Below are positions 31,298-42,819 of a DNA stretch of 64,000 bases, one piece after another. This DNA comes from Adiantum capillus-veneris (taxonomy: Eukaryota > Streptophyta > Polypodiopsida > Polypodiales > Pteridaceae): the NCBI GenBank assembly GCA_014529385.2, contig CM043967.1:130445182-130509181 (forward strand). Direction: 5' to 3'. The position numbers and the translations under genes are program-made. How positions within the stretch are numbered: position 1 is the first letter of the stretch; each line of letters opens with the position of its first letter. The notes under the pieces are model-generated. The model was not told the DNA's origin. It did not search any database and was given only the letters and a program-made list of their open reading frames with translations.

Positions 31298-31612
31298 TGT
31301 AAAGTGTGAGCTTTGTCCTAAGGTGTGAGTCAAGGAGAGGAGAGTGGATTTATCCCACATAGTGTGGAGCAAGGCTGTAGAGCTACTTAAAGCTCATCTC
31401 TTGAATCAATAAACAACTCATTTTGCACTACATGCTTGTCTATGGTGAGCTTGTGCTAAGCTAAGTCAATACTCAAGATTGTGTTTATGAGTCCAAGCTA
31501 ATCTATCTTGGAACCTAATTCACTTGAGTGATAAGCTTGCTTACACACACTCACACACTTGCACCATATTTCTCTTTCATCCACCATAGCTAGCACGATC
31601 CAAATCCTAACA
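31298..31612 (+). repeat. 5' LTR of the pol-less element
   Basis: TGTAAAGTGTG...TCCTAACA, 315 bp; contains AATCAATAAACAA, a possible polyadenylation signal, near 31405. Confidence 0.93.
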
Positions 31613-31614
31613 TT

Positions 31615-31626
31615 TGGTATCAGAGC
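31615..31626 (+). promoter_or_regulatory. Primer-binding site, initiator-Met type
   Basis: TGGTATCAGAGC two bases after the LTR. Confidence 0.92.
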
Positions 31627-32514
31627 TATGGTGTGCTAGCTAGGATTTTCATTATGCATTAGTGTGTGTTAGTCATTAGCATCTCCATTAGATCGATTAG
31701 CATTGCATAATTGTTGTCACGGCCCATTAACAGTTTCATAGTTAAGTTGCATATCTCACTAATCAAGCACTAATCTAGCTATGTGTGGGCATGTCCTTGG
31801 CACACCCAAGAGGCCACTACCCTCCATGGCTAGGTAGACTTGATTAGGGAGAGAATTAGCATTAGATTGCATTCAATTTCCAAGAACTTGCATTTTGCAT
31901 TCAACGGCTGCTCCTTATTTTAGGTTAATTGGCATTTGCAATTAGTGTGTGTGTGTAGCCTGCCTCGAGAGCTTTCAATCAAGCCCAACCACACAAAATT
32001 TGAGCTACATTTTGTCAATTAACACTTTGAGCAAAGATTCGAACTTACAAAGCTTCATTCTCTGTTCTTTGTGATAGCTAATCCTTTGTGTGTGTGTAGC
32101 TAATCCTTTGTGTGTGTGTTTTGACTCCTTTAATGCTCATCAAACTTTTTCACACCTCCTTTGTGAGCCCACGTGGTGGGAACCTCCTATTTTAGGGGTC
32201 TTTGACCATTTTCTAAGGGCGGCCACACCTCAAATCGGGCGCCCACTGGGCGGACTTCAAACGGCACCACGACGTTTTTCATAACATTTTCGGGTCCGCC
32301 ACCTGCCGGCCATCCACGCCTGGCCGCCTGCCCAGTTGTCCGATCAATCGACGGCCTGACCCCGCGCGCGCCTGCGCCCCTCCGACCGGCCACGGACCTC
32401 CTGTCTGCACTCAATTCCTTTTAAAAGATATTTCGGGTCCGCCCCTACGGGCCCCCCCTTCCCACGGCGCTGCTTGCTTGCCCACTGGTTCTCAGCACCG
32501 GGTCCCGCACTGCT
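31627..32514 (+). other. Leader and internal non-coding part of the pol-less element
   Basis: No protein frame. AT-rich to 32160, then a GC-rich block (about 32215-32510) with two GGGTCCGCC words. The CTGCT at 32510-32514 is the target duplication of element A. Confidence 0.7.
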
Positions 32515-33786
32515 TGTCACAAAACGGGAGCGTACACGAGCACTTAGAAAATCTGAAAATTATAATTCTTTGAAAACATGAGAGAAGGGAGAAGATCGAC
32601 ACAGTATTGGGGACCAGAAGATGGGCTGGTCCCCCCCCGTAAAGAGTATTCTTTTATTCAGGGAGAATTCTTATACAAGCACGAGAACCCGAGGAAACCC
32701 CTCCGTTCTGTAATCTTAGAACCGAAGGTCGTGCTTTCCCGTAAAGGGGCTTGGGCACAAGGCCGTTCCTTCCCGTAAGTGACTTAGGCGCGAAGCCGTG
32801 CTTTCCCGTAAGGGACTTAGGCGTGAAGCCGTGCTTCCCGTAAAGGGCCTTCCCGTAAGACGGGAGATTCCTGCAAAACAAACCACACAAACACGCGACA
32901 ACAATTCGTATGACGAATCCACAATAGATACATGTCACTCTTGCGCGGGAAAAGCGACTCCCGTGCTTCGTAGTCTCGCGATCTCTTGCGGCAGAGTCTT
33001 CTCTTGCTGATGTTGGTACCTACCGTGAGTGAGGGCATGTGGTGCTTTTATAGCTCCCTGGCCACGGCACGAATAACAACTCGCGTAGAGATCGCGGCCG
33101 GATTTTTTTTATTATTTTTTTTTTATTTTTTTTTTTGGGCGTTGTTCTACCCAAAATAGGGATAGAGAATTCGCTGGCTGGTTTTGTTGCTTTATCTCCT
33201 AAGTGGCTGCTTTATTTTATTAATAAAGAGGCCGGTCACTTTTATAGTGACCGGTCACTTTATAAAATAAAGTGTGAATCTGTTCAAACTTTAAAAACTC
33301 ACTCCGTTAGTGAAAACAATGCTACACGGACACATTCCAGGCGTCCCTAGGTGCAGGACACGACACAGATGCAATGCAGACACAGACTCCTCACGGGAAA
33401 ACATCTGTCCTCCCGCGACTCTTCCTGCTTTTCGTAAAAAGCTTCATTGAATCCATCTTTATTCTTGTGCTTGCGTTCTTACACGTACTTTCTTACTCAG
33501 TTCGGATTTCCTCCTTAGCCTACGGGATGCCCCCTTACTGATGCACCCGTCACCCATCATGTGACGCATCAGAGGCACTCGTAACCCGGCCCTTTCCACC
33601 GAACTTACGAAAACTCCTTCGCGATGTTTACCGTCACCCATCAAATGACACATCAGAGTTGTCCGTTCCTGATGGCATTTCCTGTAGCTACAATCTTTTA
33701 ACAGTTCTTAGTGTACATATTAAAATATCCTGATTTCATAAAAGGAAATTAATCATTAAAAATAAGAAATAGTCCAATTAGCAACA
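32515..33786 (-). repeat. 3' LTR of element A
   Basis: Plus-strand ends TGTCACAAAACGGG and TTAGCAACA, 1,272 bp. A tandem array of CCCGTAAGGGACTTAGG units sits at about 32720-32850, a poly-T/A patch at 33105-33137, and a local duplication GTGACCGGTCACTTT near 33250 absent from the other LTR. Confidence 0.93.
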
Positions 33787-33798
33787 TCCCTCTGGCTT

Positions 33799-35130
33799 CT
33801 AAACAGTTGACCTCAACTGTAGTGCTTGGACATATACCTCCAATATCTCGGGATAAGCTGCTAATTCCTCCTGAGTCATCCACTGAGCAGCTAAGTTCGA
33901 ATAATTCTTGAACTTAACCAAATACTTCCGTGTTATCTTTCCGGACTTAAGGGGCCGCTCCTGATGACTTACAATCTACTCCGGTTGGAGTATTTCTTCT
34001 GTTTCCTCAACCTCAGGAGGTTCCTCAGCACTTGGTTGACTCGGAGGCGGTCCCACATACAGCCGGAGTAAACTGACATGGAAAGCATTGTGGATCCTCC
34101 AATTAGGCGGTAGCTCTAATCGGAATGTAACATCATTCACTTGCTCAGTGATCTTAAACGGCCCATAATAACGGGTAGAAAGTTTTACCACCTTCCCCTT
34201 ATGAGACGCTTGTTTCTTAAGTCTTGCTTTCTCAAACTTGAGTAAGACTAACTGCCCGACCGTTAAGTCGAGATTCCTCTTGTGCTTGTCTGCAGCTTTC
34301 TTATGCTTTTCTTGAGAGCGTAGAATAGCTCTCCTCACTTGCCCGTAGGCTGTGTCCAAATCCCGGACAAATTCGTCAGCTGCGAAAATCTTATCCTTAG
34401 TTAAAAGGATAGGTGGAAGCAAAGGCTTACCATAAAGTATCTCAAAAGGTGCTTTCCCCGTCGATGAGTGTATGGTATTGTTATACGCATACTCGACAAG
34501 AGGCAAATATTTCTCCCAGTCAGATTGCCGGTCTGACACATAAGCTTTTAACATATCCAATACTGTGGAATTGGCTCTCTCACTTTGCCCGTCCGTTTGA
34601 GGATGGTAGGTAGATGAAAAATTCAGCTTTGTACCGAGATTATCCATCAAGGCACGCCAAAAATTTCCTGTCATGTGAGGATCTCGATCACTCACAATAG
34701 ACTTAGGCATTCCATGATGCTTAAAGATCTGTGTCAGGAAGACCCTAGCCATATGATCTCCTTTGATCGTTTTCTTGACTGGTATGAAGTGTGCTTGCTT
34801 GCTAAACCTGTCCACAATGGTCCAGATCGCGTCATTTCCAGTCTGAGTTCTAGGGAGGTCCATGATGAAGTCCATGGCAATACTTTCCCAAGGTTCATTA
34901 GGCACAGGTAAAGGTTGTAGCAACCCAGGCGTCTTATGCCGATCATACTTCACTTTTTGGCAAACCAAGCATTCCCTGACATACTTATCAATGTTTGCTT
35001 TAAGGCTAGGCCAAAAGAAATATCTTTCCATTGCTAAGGTTGTAGGGAGAATACCCCGATGACCCGCATAAGGCGAAGCGTGTGCTTCATCCATGATCTT
35101 CTTTCTTAATGGTTCCGCCACACATATTGC
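33799..35130 (-). pseudogene. Element A integrase and chromodomain
   Basis: After the TAG at 35131-35133 the frame reads the zinc-binding domain (HASPYAGH, then CLVCQKVK), the core with catalytic MDFIMDLP, SDRDPH and GQSERAN (all three acids present), the [12 protein letters not shown] tail, then a TAG at 33976-33978 and the chromodomain (TRKYLVKFKNYSNLAAQW). Final stop at 33799-33801. Integrase inserts the cDNA, and the chromodomain would target it to marked chromatin. Apart from the stop before the chromodomain the domain set is intact. H1 and H3 have Gln at the 33976 stop. Confidence 0.92.
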
Positions 35131-36486
35131 CTAATGGTGGTAGAGGTAACCGTCCCGGATGGAATAGGGAAATTCATTCTCTCCACGATGTAGCTTTCCC
35201 CAAATGGTGGAGAAGTCTGTATCATTCGGATACAAATCCGGTAGTGCTTCTAATTCTTGGTGATACACCGAAGTGATAGCGTTCACCCTTGGCCGCCTAG
35301 ACAATGCGTCTGCGACTACATTCTTACTCCCAGCTGTGTGAAGGATCTGGAAGTGAAACATAGACAAAAAGTTTGCCCATCTCATCTGCTTTTCAGATAG
35401 TTTCCTTTGCGTAAGAAAATACGGCAAACTCTGGTGATCAGTCCTGATCACAAAATCCGCTCCTAGAAGATAGTGCTTCCAGTTGGATAAGGCGTGAATC
35501 ACAGCCGAGAGTTCCTTTTCGTAGATTGATGCATGCAACTCTGCATCCTTAAGCCGTCTGCTTTCATATGCCGCTGCATGGCCTTCTTGGTTTAACACTG
35601 CTCCGATGCAATCGCCTGAAGCATCGCAGTGAACCTCAAATGGTTTCCTTAAGTCAGGCACTATCAAAATAGGTCCATGGCTTAGTAAGTACTTGAGCCG
35701 ATCAAAGGCTCCTTGTTGTCTCGATCCCCATCTGAAAGGAATCTTCTTCTTTGTCAAATCATGAAGTGGTCCCGCTACATGAGCAAATCCTCCGACAAAC
35801 CTTCGATAATATGAACATAATCCCAGAAAGCTACGTACATCATGTACCGTAGTAGGAATAGGCCAATCTTCGACCACTCGGATCTTGGCAGAATCCATAC
35901 TCACTTGATTGTGAGAGAATATATGGCCGAGATAGTGTATCTCAGAGAGAAAGAACTCGCTCTTCTTTGCATTCACATGCAACTCATGCTTTCGCAATTC
36001 TTGAAACACTAAGTCCAAGTGCTTCCGATGTTCCTCTTCTGACTTAGAGAAGATGAGTATGTCGTCAAAGAATACTCCCGTAAAAGCTCGATACGGGCTG
36101 AAAATGCGGTCCATCATGCGATTGAACGTCGCAGGAGCATTGGTCAAGCCGAAAGGCATTACCAAAAATTCATACAGTCCAAAGGTCGTGCGGAAAGCAG
36201 TCTTATGGACATCTTCAGGGGCGATCCGTATCTGATGATACCCACTCTTTAAGTCTATGCGACTAAAGACACTTGCACCCTGCAACTTATCAAGTATATC
36301 ATCAATCCGGGGGATCGGAAAGCGATTCTTGATTGTGATCTTGTTTAAAGACCGATAGTCTATGCACATTCGAAACGTGCCATCTTTCTTCTGCACCAGT
36401 AGAACTGGAGAGCAGTAGGGTGAAGCACTCGGCCGTACTAACCCTTTCTCTAGAAGCTCGTTGACTTGCTTCAGAATTTCCTCTTG
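35131..36486 (-). pseudogene. Element A reverse transcriptase and RNase H
   Basis: In frame after the TAG at 36487-36489. RT blocks: [39 protein letters not shown] and catalytic FFDDILIFS. The connection reads DVRSFLGLCSYYRRF. RNase H shows EVHCDASGD (first Asp), YEKELSAVIHAL (Glu) and IRTDHQSL (Asp). It ends at TAG 35131-35133, just before the integrase zinc domain. All visible catalytic residues are present; only the bounding UAG codons break it. Confidence 0.93.
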
Positions 36487-37716
36487 CTAAGCAAGACTTA
36501 CCCGATAAGGGGGTTGATTGGGAGGCGAGCTACCCGGTATGAGATCTATGTGGTGATCTTCCGGGCGTACCGGAGGGAGTTCATCAGGAAGTGTTTCCGT
36601 GAAACAATCCTTGTACTTTTCAATAAATTGAAGATGCTTAGTTTCCAGACTAGAGAGAGAGTCTCTACTAGTTTTATCCTTTGCAAAAATTAAGTAAGCA
36701 GAAACACACTTCTTCATTTCTTTCTTAATGGAGATATGGCTTACAATTGGGAACTGCCAATCTCCTGCATCAGCTTGAATCTTTATTTTCTTACCCCCAT
36801 GATCAAAAGTGAGGGTCTTTTCCACATAATCGGGAATAGGTGTCATGTAAAAGTGCCATGGCATACCCAAGATGATATCACATCCCTCGATGGGTGCCAT
36901 CAAAAATGATTCGCAGTCCTTGTACTCGCCAATCCGAAGATTGAGTTGTCCTTGCACGGGAGTTGCATTGGTTGTCAACCCCTCGAATGCCGATCCGGAT
37001 GTAACCGGTGTGCCAAGTTGAGCCTGTGTAAGGCACAGACGTTCTGCAGTATCCAGGGAGATGAAGTTATCAGTGGATCCTGGATCATAGAGAATCAGTA
37101 CTCGCTGGTTGTTCAAAGACCCCCAGCCCTTCAGAAGTTGACGCTTCCCTTTCTCCGATTCTGTGTTTCCTTGAACATCTGGGATTGAGTTCGAACTTGG
37201 TGGTGCGGGTTCCTTCCTTGCTTTCTCTTGCCTCGTAGAGGCTTGCTCTTGCCGTTGCTGCTTTAGAGGGCAGTTTGGTTTCATATGTCCTTTCTCGCCA
37301 CAGTAGAAGCATCTTCCTTCCTCTCTGAAAGTTTGAAGTTGAGTAGGAGAAAGATACTTAGTTTGCTTGCCAGTGCCCGCTGGCTTCTTAGAATGATCAT
37401 CGTCTCTAGATGGAGGACGTTTTCTTCCTTGGCCCCCATGGTCATCGTAGACCCCTGTTTGCCTTGCACGGTAAGTGCTATGCTCCATCTTTCTGGGCGT
37501 CCCAGTTGAGTGCAAATCCTCAGCGATGATTGCTGACTCCATCATCCTTTGAAGAGTATCATGCGGATACACCTTCATACTCTTTCGAAGCTGCGGTTGG
37601 AGACCCGCTTCGAATTTTCTTTTCTTTTCCTCGTCGGTAATCTTCATGAAGGGAGTGACCTTCAAAAGAACCGACCAATACTTGTCCACATAAGTCGTTA
37701 CTCTTTCATGTTCTTT
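36487..37716 (-). pseudogene. Element A Gag zinc knuckle and protease
   Basis: In frame between TAG 37717-37719 and TAG 36487-36489. The capsid C-terminal part (DTLQRMMESAIIAEDL) leads to a basic linker, a CCHC knuckle (CFYCGEKGHMKPNC) that would bind RNA, and a protease with LILYDPGSTDNFIS, where DPG stands for the usual DSG or DTG, followed by GCDIILGMPWHF. The RT leader (DHHIDLIPGSSPPN) closes it. The zinc knuckle and protease in one frame with RT fit a single chromovirus polyprotein. Confidence 0.9.
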
Positions 37717-38472
37717 CTAGGCAAGCCACTCCCATTCCTTCCGTATGTCCTGCTCGAAGTCAGGTGGAAGAAATTGTTCATAAAATTCAGATTTGAAGCT
37801 CTCCCAAGTTCTGGCCTGAGAACCTTCCAGAATCTTGGCTAACCACCAATTACTTGCCGTTTCCTTGAGGTGCATCCCCACATGGCGTAATTTGGATTTT
37901 TCTGTGAAGTGCCCATTGGTAAAGGCGACTTCAAACTGTCTGATGAAGGACAGTGCTTTGGAGATGTCTCTCCGTCCGTTGTAGGTTTCGAACTTGATGT
38001 CCTTGTCGCCTGATTTGAAGACTCTCATGCGATGTTGAGACTTGCGACCTTGCTTCTTGAATCTAGGCTTATCTTTAGGTTGATGTAGGGTAGTGGCAGT
38101 AGCGGCTTCCTTCTTCTGACGAGATGATCGAGAAGTAGAAGTATAATCAAGAGAGTAAGATGGAGATGAGATAGAGATGTCCTTGCTCTCGTCTAGCAGA
38201 GAGAGCGCTTTTTCTTGGCCTTTCCTTGAAGTAGGCCGTTCATTCCGATCCGAAGATCCTTTGTGCACCTCGGCACGTTCTTCTTCTCTTGCCTCCTGTG
38301 GTCTCACGCCAACAGTGTTGTCTGGATGCTTGGCTACATCAGTTCCATTCGTTTTCTTCATTCCGTCCAAAAGCTTTTGGACGTCTGGCAACAGTAAGAT
38401 TTGTTGCAACTCCGCAAGTTGAGCTTGCACTTGTTGAAGCTCCTCTTCAACGCTTCTCCCTTGGCTCGACAT
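37717..38472 (-). pseudogene. Element A Gag, N-terminal part
   Basis: I start it at the ATG 38472; the frame is open back to the PBS at 38529 without another ATG. A coiled coil (VEEELQQVQAQLAELQQI) is followed by a charged linker and a capsid core (YNGRRDISKALSFIRQF, then SNWWLAKIL, with WESFKSEFYEQF), matching Retrotrans_gag. It stops at TAG 37717-37719 within the capsid region. Confidence 0.9.
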
Positions 38473-38529
38473 GGTTCTTCTCGTTCTTCCCGGAATCGTC
38501 CTTCTTTGCAGAGAAACAGAGGAGTCCAA

Positions 38530-38541
38530 GCTCTGATACCA
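38530..38541 (-). promoter_or_regulatory. Element A primer-binding site, initiator-Met type
   Basis: TGGTATCAGAGC on the minus strand, one base inside the 5' LTR. Confidence 0.93.
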
Positions 38542-38542
38542 C

Positions 38543-39821
38543 TGTCACAAAACGGGAGCGTACACGAGCACTTAGAAAATCTGAAAATTATAATTCTTTG
38601 AAAACATGAGAAAAGGGAGAAGATCGACACAGTATTGGGGACCAGAAGATGGGCTGGTCCCCCCCCCCGTAAAGAGTATTCTTTTATTCAGGGATAATTC
38701 TTATACAAGCACGAGAACCCGAGGAAACCCCTCCGTTCTGTAATCTTAGACCCGAAGGTCGTGCTTTCCCGTAAAGGGGCTTGGGCACAAGGCCATTCCT
38801 TCCCGTAAGGGACTTAGGCGCGAAGCCGTGCTTTCCCGTAAGGGACTTAGGCGTGAAGCCGTACTTTCCCGTAAGGGACTTAAGCGTGAAGCCGTACTTC
38901 TCGTAAAGGGCCTTCCCGTAAGACGGGAGATTCCTGCAAAACAAACCACACAAACACGCGACAACAATTCGTATGACGAATCCACAATAGATACCTGTCA
39001 CTCTTGCGCGGGAAAAGCGACTCCCGTGCTTCGTAGTCTCGCGATCTCTTGCGGCAGAGTCTTCTCTTGCTGATGTTGGTACCTACCGTGAGTGAGGGCA
39101 TGTGGTGCTTTTATAGCTCCCTGGCCACGGCACGAATAACTGCTCGCGTAGAGATCACGGCCGGATTTTTTTATTTTTTTATTTTTTTTTGGGCGCTATT
39201 CTACCCGAAATAGGGATAGAGAATTCGCTGGCTGGTTTTGTTGCTTTATCTTCTAAGTGGCTGCTTTATTTTATTAATAAAGAGGCCGGTCACTTTATAA
39301 AATAAAGTGTGAATCTATTCAAACTTTAAAAACTCACTCCGTTAGTGAAAACAATGCTACACGGACACATTTCAGGCGTCCCCGGGTGCAGGACACGACA
39401 CAGATGCAATGCAGACATAGACTCCTCGCGGGAAAACATTTGTCCTCCCGCGACTCTTCCTGCTTTTCGTAAAAAGCTTCATTGAACCCATCTTTATTCT
39501 TGTGCTTGCGTTCTTACGCGTACTTTCTTACTCAGTTCGGATTTCCTCCTTAGCCTACGCGATGCCCCCTTACTGATGCACCCGTCACCCATCATGTGAC
39601 GCATCAGAGGCACTCGTAACCCGGCCCTTTCCACCGAACTTACGGAAACTCCTTCACGATGTTTGCCGTCACCCATCAAATGACACATCAGAGTTGTCCG
39701 TTCCTGATGGCATTTCCTGTAGCTACAATCTTTTAACAGTTCTTAGTGTACACATTAAAATATCCTAGTTTCATAAAAAGAAATTAATCATTAAAAATAA
39801 GAAATAGTCCAATTAGCAACA
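38543..39821 (-). repeat. 5' LTR of element A
   Basis: 1,279 bp, same termini as 32515-33786. It differs by scattered substitutions (about 30 by eye, mostly transitions), one extra 33-bp unit in the CCCGTAAGGGACTTAGG array (38810-38915) and lack of the 33250 duplication. Confidence 0.93.
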
Positions 39822-39826
39822 CTGCT

Positions 39827-40954
39827 CCCGGCCACAAGAGCCCCGAAAGACCTTCTCCCTCAAGGGGGCAGTCCCACAACCTGCTGTCGAGCACTCTAAG
39901 AGGCCCAAAGCCCCCCTTCCCGTGCTGCTCCTGCCCTCAAGGCAAGTGCCTTCAAAGCCTCCAAGAGATTTTTTAAGAGCCTATTCCCACGAGCAGACCA
40001 TTCAAAACCCCGAGGACAACCTCCGAGCCCCTCAAAAGGGTATTCACAAGCACTCCCACCAAAGCTGCAACAAGGCTTTCAAAGCCTTCCAAAAGACATT
40101 CAAAGGCGGATATTATTGCGCTTCAAAAGGCATCTCCAGGCCAAATACGCCAAGGTAAAACAAAGCTGTGAAGGGTGACTTCACCTCGAGTGAAGAGGTA
40201 CTTCACATTTCATTAAGAAGATATTAAAATTGAAATCTTGCAGCCAAGCACAACAAAATTCTTGCAATGTATGTAATTATATTTGTCTACATGGATGACA
40301 TAGTGTGCTTTTGTAATGGGATAGACATTGGCATTGGAGAGTCTCCAAATTGCTAAAATCTCCCCATGTGTAAAGAATTTGTGACAAAGTGTATGAGAAA
40401 CACCGCATGCTTGGGCTCTCGGAGTATAACCAAGATGGAAGAGAGCATTAATTTTTGCATAAACCTTTTCATAGGATATTTTAGCATATTGTTGCATGTC
40501 ATAATGACACATGGAATAAAGCCTGATTGTACCACAAAAAGGGGGACAGAAGTTCTTGTTCGAGGGGAGGATACGAAGTCAGACCATGAAGCAGTTAGAA
40601 GCAACAGCAGAAGCAACGAAGGCAAGAGACCTGACAGAGGATCAGCTCACATAGTAAGAGACAAAAAGGACGAAGACGAAGGTAGCGTTTGGGAAGACCC
40701 ATTTTGAAGATGCAGACTCTCTACTTGTAGGGGAGGACTGTTTCCTGTGTGGATACTAGCTTATCATCCTGTGTGGACATCACCATCCTTTGTGGATTGT
40801 TCTTGTGTGGAATTTACCATCCTGTATGGATATCACCATCCTTTGTGGACTTTATTTTCCTGCGTGGATATCACCATCCTGTGTGGATTTTGTTAGCCTG
40901 TGTGGATCGTGCATATTCAGTATCTTGTCTTAGTCCAAACCTCAAGGGGAGGAT
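39827..40954 (+). other. Right internal part of the pol-less element
   Basis: No conserved retroelement domain. A frame near 40530-40707 ends in a charged stretch (RGEDTKSDHEAVRSNSRSN), which may be the tail of a lost protein. 40746-40910 is a tandem array of about eight degenerate GTGTGGATATCACCATCCT units. The polypurine tract follows. Confidence 0.6.
40746..40910 (+). repeat. Tandem array of about 20-bp CATCCTGTGTGGATATCAC units
   Basis: CCTGTGTGG / CCATCCTTTGTGGA words recur about eight times with small changes just upstream of the polypurine tract of the pol-less element. Confidence 0.8.
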
Positions 40955-41269
40955 TGTAAAGTGTGAGCTTTGTCCTAAGGTGTGAGTCAAGGAGAGGAGA
41001 GTTGATTTATCCCACATAGTGTGGAGCAAGGCTATAGAGCTACTTAAAGCTCATCTCTTGAATCAATAAACAACTCATTTTGCACTACATGCTTGTCTAT
41101 GGTGAGCTTGTGCTAAGCTAAGTCAATACTCAAGATTGTGTTTATGAGTCCAAGCTAATCTATCTTGGAACCTAATTCACTTGAGTGATAAGCTTGCTTA
41201 CACACACTCACACACTTGCACCATGTTTCTCTTTCATCCACCATAGCTAGCACGATCCAAATCCTAACA
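40955..41269 (+). repeat. 3' LTR of the pol-less element
   Basis: 315 bp. It differs from the 5' LTR at three positions I can see (GTGG/GTTG, CTGTAG/CTATAG, CATATTT/CATGTTT). Confidence 0.93.
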
Positions 41270-41274
41270 GCCCT

Positions 41275-41889
41275 CACTCATGCTGTCAGGCATCACTCCT
41301 GTGTGCAAAATGTACTGAAAAGCACTCCAAAGATCTGGGCCAAGCAAGTCCGAGTACTCCAAGAAAAAACTGGGAGTCAACCCATCCTCACCTGGACAGC
41401 TACCACGGGGGAGGGCCCTAAGAGCCGTGTGCAGCTCCTCAAGCTGAAGTGGCAGCTCAAGCCTCTGACGCATCTCCTCAGTCACAAGACAAGGCATCTG
41501 TGCCCAAACCTGCTCTGACTGGGACTTTGCAGACAGTAACTCACGGAAAAAGTCAGTAGCAACTGCACGCATATCCTCGGGCTCAAAAGCAACTGACCCA
41601 TCGGGCCTCCTCAACTGACTGACCATGGCATGCGAGTGCCGAGGTCCCACTGCCTCAAAAAAAGCACCAGTCACTATGTCACCCACCTGGGTCCACTGAG
41701 ATGCCTGTCGGTGGAAAGCAAACTCATGTCGCCTCTTCTCTGTGCTAGCAAGCTCCTGTCGAGCCTACTGTAACTGCTCCTCCAACCAAGAATGTCTGGA
41801 TGCTGCTCCTGCATCCTCTGTAACGAAGCAATGCCTCGTCTGAGACGCTGCTCCGTCTCTCTCGCTGCAGCCCGGGAAGCCAGAGACTC
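41275..41889 (-). pseudogene. LINE RT, N-terminal part
   Basis: Frame 41686 down to the LTR element: TDFFRELL, LRALPRGSCPGEDGLTPSFF and LHTGVMPDSMSEG, the N-terminal LINE RT blocks, continuing at 31292 with LIYLIPK. Upstream in the same frame a TAG stands at 41765-41767 (LQ-stop-ARQELAS, Gln codons on both sides). A frameshift separates it from the endonuclease frame. Confidence 0.85.
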
Positions 41890-42819
41890 CTAGAGAAAAA
41901 AACGGCTAATCTGAGCTAGGCATGAGGCCACTCTGTCAGCAGGAGAGTCCTGACTGTCCAAGCCCTCTGTCCAGAGAGCCTCTACCCTCTCTCTGAGTGC
42001 TGAGTCCAACAAGACCCTCTCTGGGATGCGAAACATCGTGCTCCCACTCCTCTGTCTGTCTGCTACTGTGAGGATCACTGGTGCATGGTCCGAGAAGGAG
42101 GTCCCTGCCAAGATGCCCACTGTCCCTCCCAAGTCACTGAAGTGGTCACTAGTGTAGAAGCGATCTATCCGCAATAGATTCACTCCTCCCACTCTGCGGT
42201 CCGATCGAGACAAGGCAAGGCTATCTGGGGGCCTCACAAAACCAGAGTGCTGCCAAACATCCGAGACCCTCAAAGTCATACAAAACCTCTCCCAAGCTGC
42301 CAACTCAACTCCACGCACAGTAGCATGGCTACTACCAACCCTGTCAGAAGGGTCCTCCAACATGTTGAAGTCCCCTCCTATGCACCAATGTTCTACCTGC
42401 GGCAGAGACTCAACTATCCGTGACCAAAACTCTACACGAGCACTAGTCACATTGGGCGCATAGATGTTCAGGAAACCCACTAGGCCACCCTGAACCTGCA
42501 TAGTAATCCACTGAGCCTTGCTTGGCACAATAATCCCTCTGCCCACAATGGCCTGCTGCAAAGAGTCTGCAATAGACATACATACCCCACCCCGGATGCC
42601 TCCAGGTCCAAAAGCAGCTGACCAAAAAGTATCATATCGTCCACGCAAGAGCTGACCACAACGTCTAATGCGGCTCACACACAGATGGTGCTCCTGAAGC
42701 ATAAGGAGATCAATCTCTCCTCCCACAAGGCAACGCTGAAGCTCCTGACGCAGTCGGCCCCGCTGACGCTGAAACTGGGGCCCACCTAGTCCCTGCACGT
42801 TCCATGAGACGATCCTCAT
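41890..42819 (-). pseudogene. LINE AP-type endonuclease domain
   Basis: Starts at the ATG 42819 (IVSWNVQGLG) and ends at TAG 41890-41892. Endonuclease/exonuclease/phosphatase motifs are complete: WNVQG, LMLQEHH (Glu), GGDFNML (Asp/Asn) and FSDHAPVIL (Asp/His). It would nick target DNA to prime reverse transcription. The start lies inside the end of ORF1 (110-bp overlap, other frame). The domain itself shows no break; the terminal TAG and a shift separate it from RT. Confidence 0.9.

Larger units (their letters stand above)
32515..39821 (-). mobile_element. A: full-length chromovirus (Ty3/gypsy), left-facing
   Basis: LTRs at 32515-33786 (3') and 38543-39821 (5'). Target duplication CTGCT (32510-32514, 39822-39826) is perfect. 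PBS at 38530-38541, polypurine tract (CAGAGGGA on the minus strand) next to the 3' LTR. One continuous polyprotein frame of 1,577 codons (38529 to 33799) holds gag, protease, RT, RNase H, integrase and chromodomain, broken only by four in-frame TAG codons and no frameshift. It is the innermost layer of a four-deep nest. Confidence 0.95.
31298..41269 (+). mobile_element. Pol-less LTR retroelement (LARD-like), right-facing, hosting chromovirus A
   Basis: Two 315-bp LTRs (31298-31612, 40955-41269) differ at only three positions by eye. Target duplication GCCCT (31293-31297, 41270-41274) lies exactly inside the LINE RT codons. It has a primer-binding site and a polypurine tract (CAAGGGGAGGA at 40942-40952). 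Its own internal sequence is about 2.0 kb and shows no gag, protease, RT or integrase. Short LTRs resemble copia-type elements, but without pol the superfamily cannot be assigned. Confidence 0.88.

Noticed and set aside
32187-32414. GC-rich frame rich in Arg/Gly
   Set aside because: Composition artefact in the non-coding leader of the pol-less element.
40213-40625. Minus-strand frames in the pol-less element
   Set aside because: No retroelement or host motif; they face against the element.
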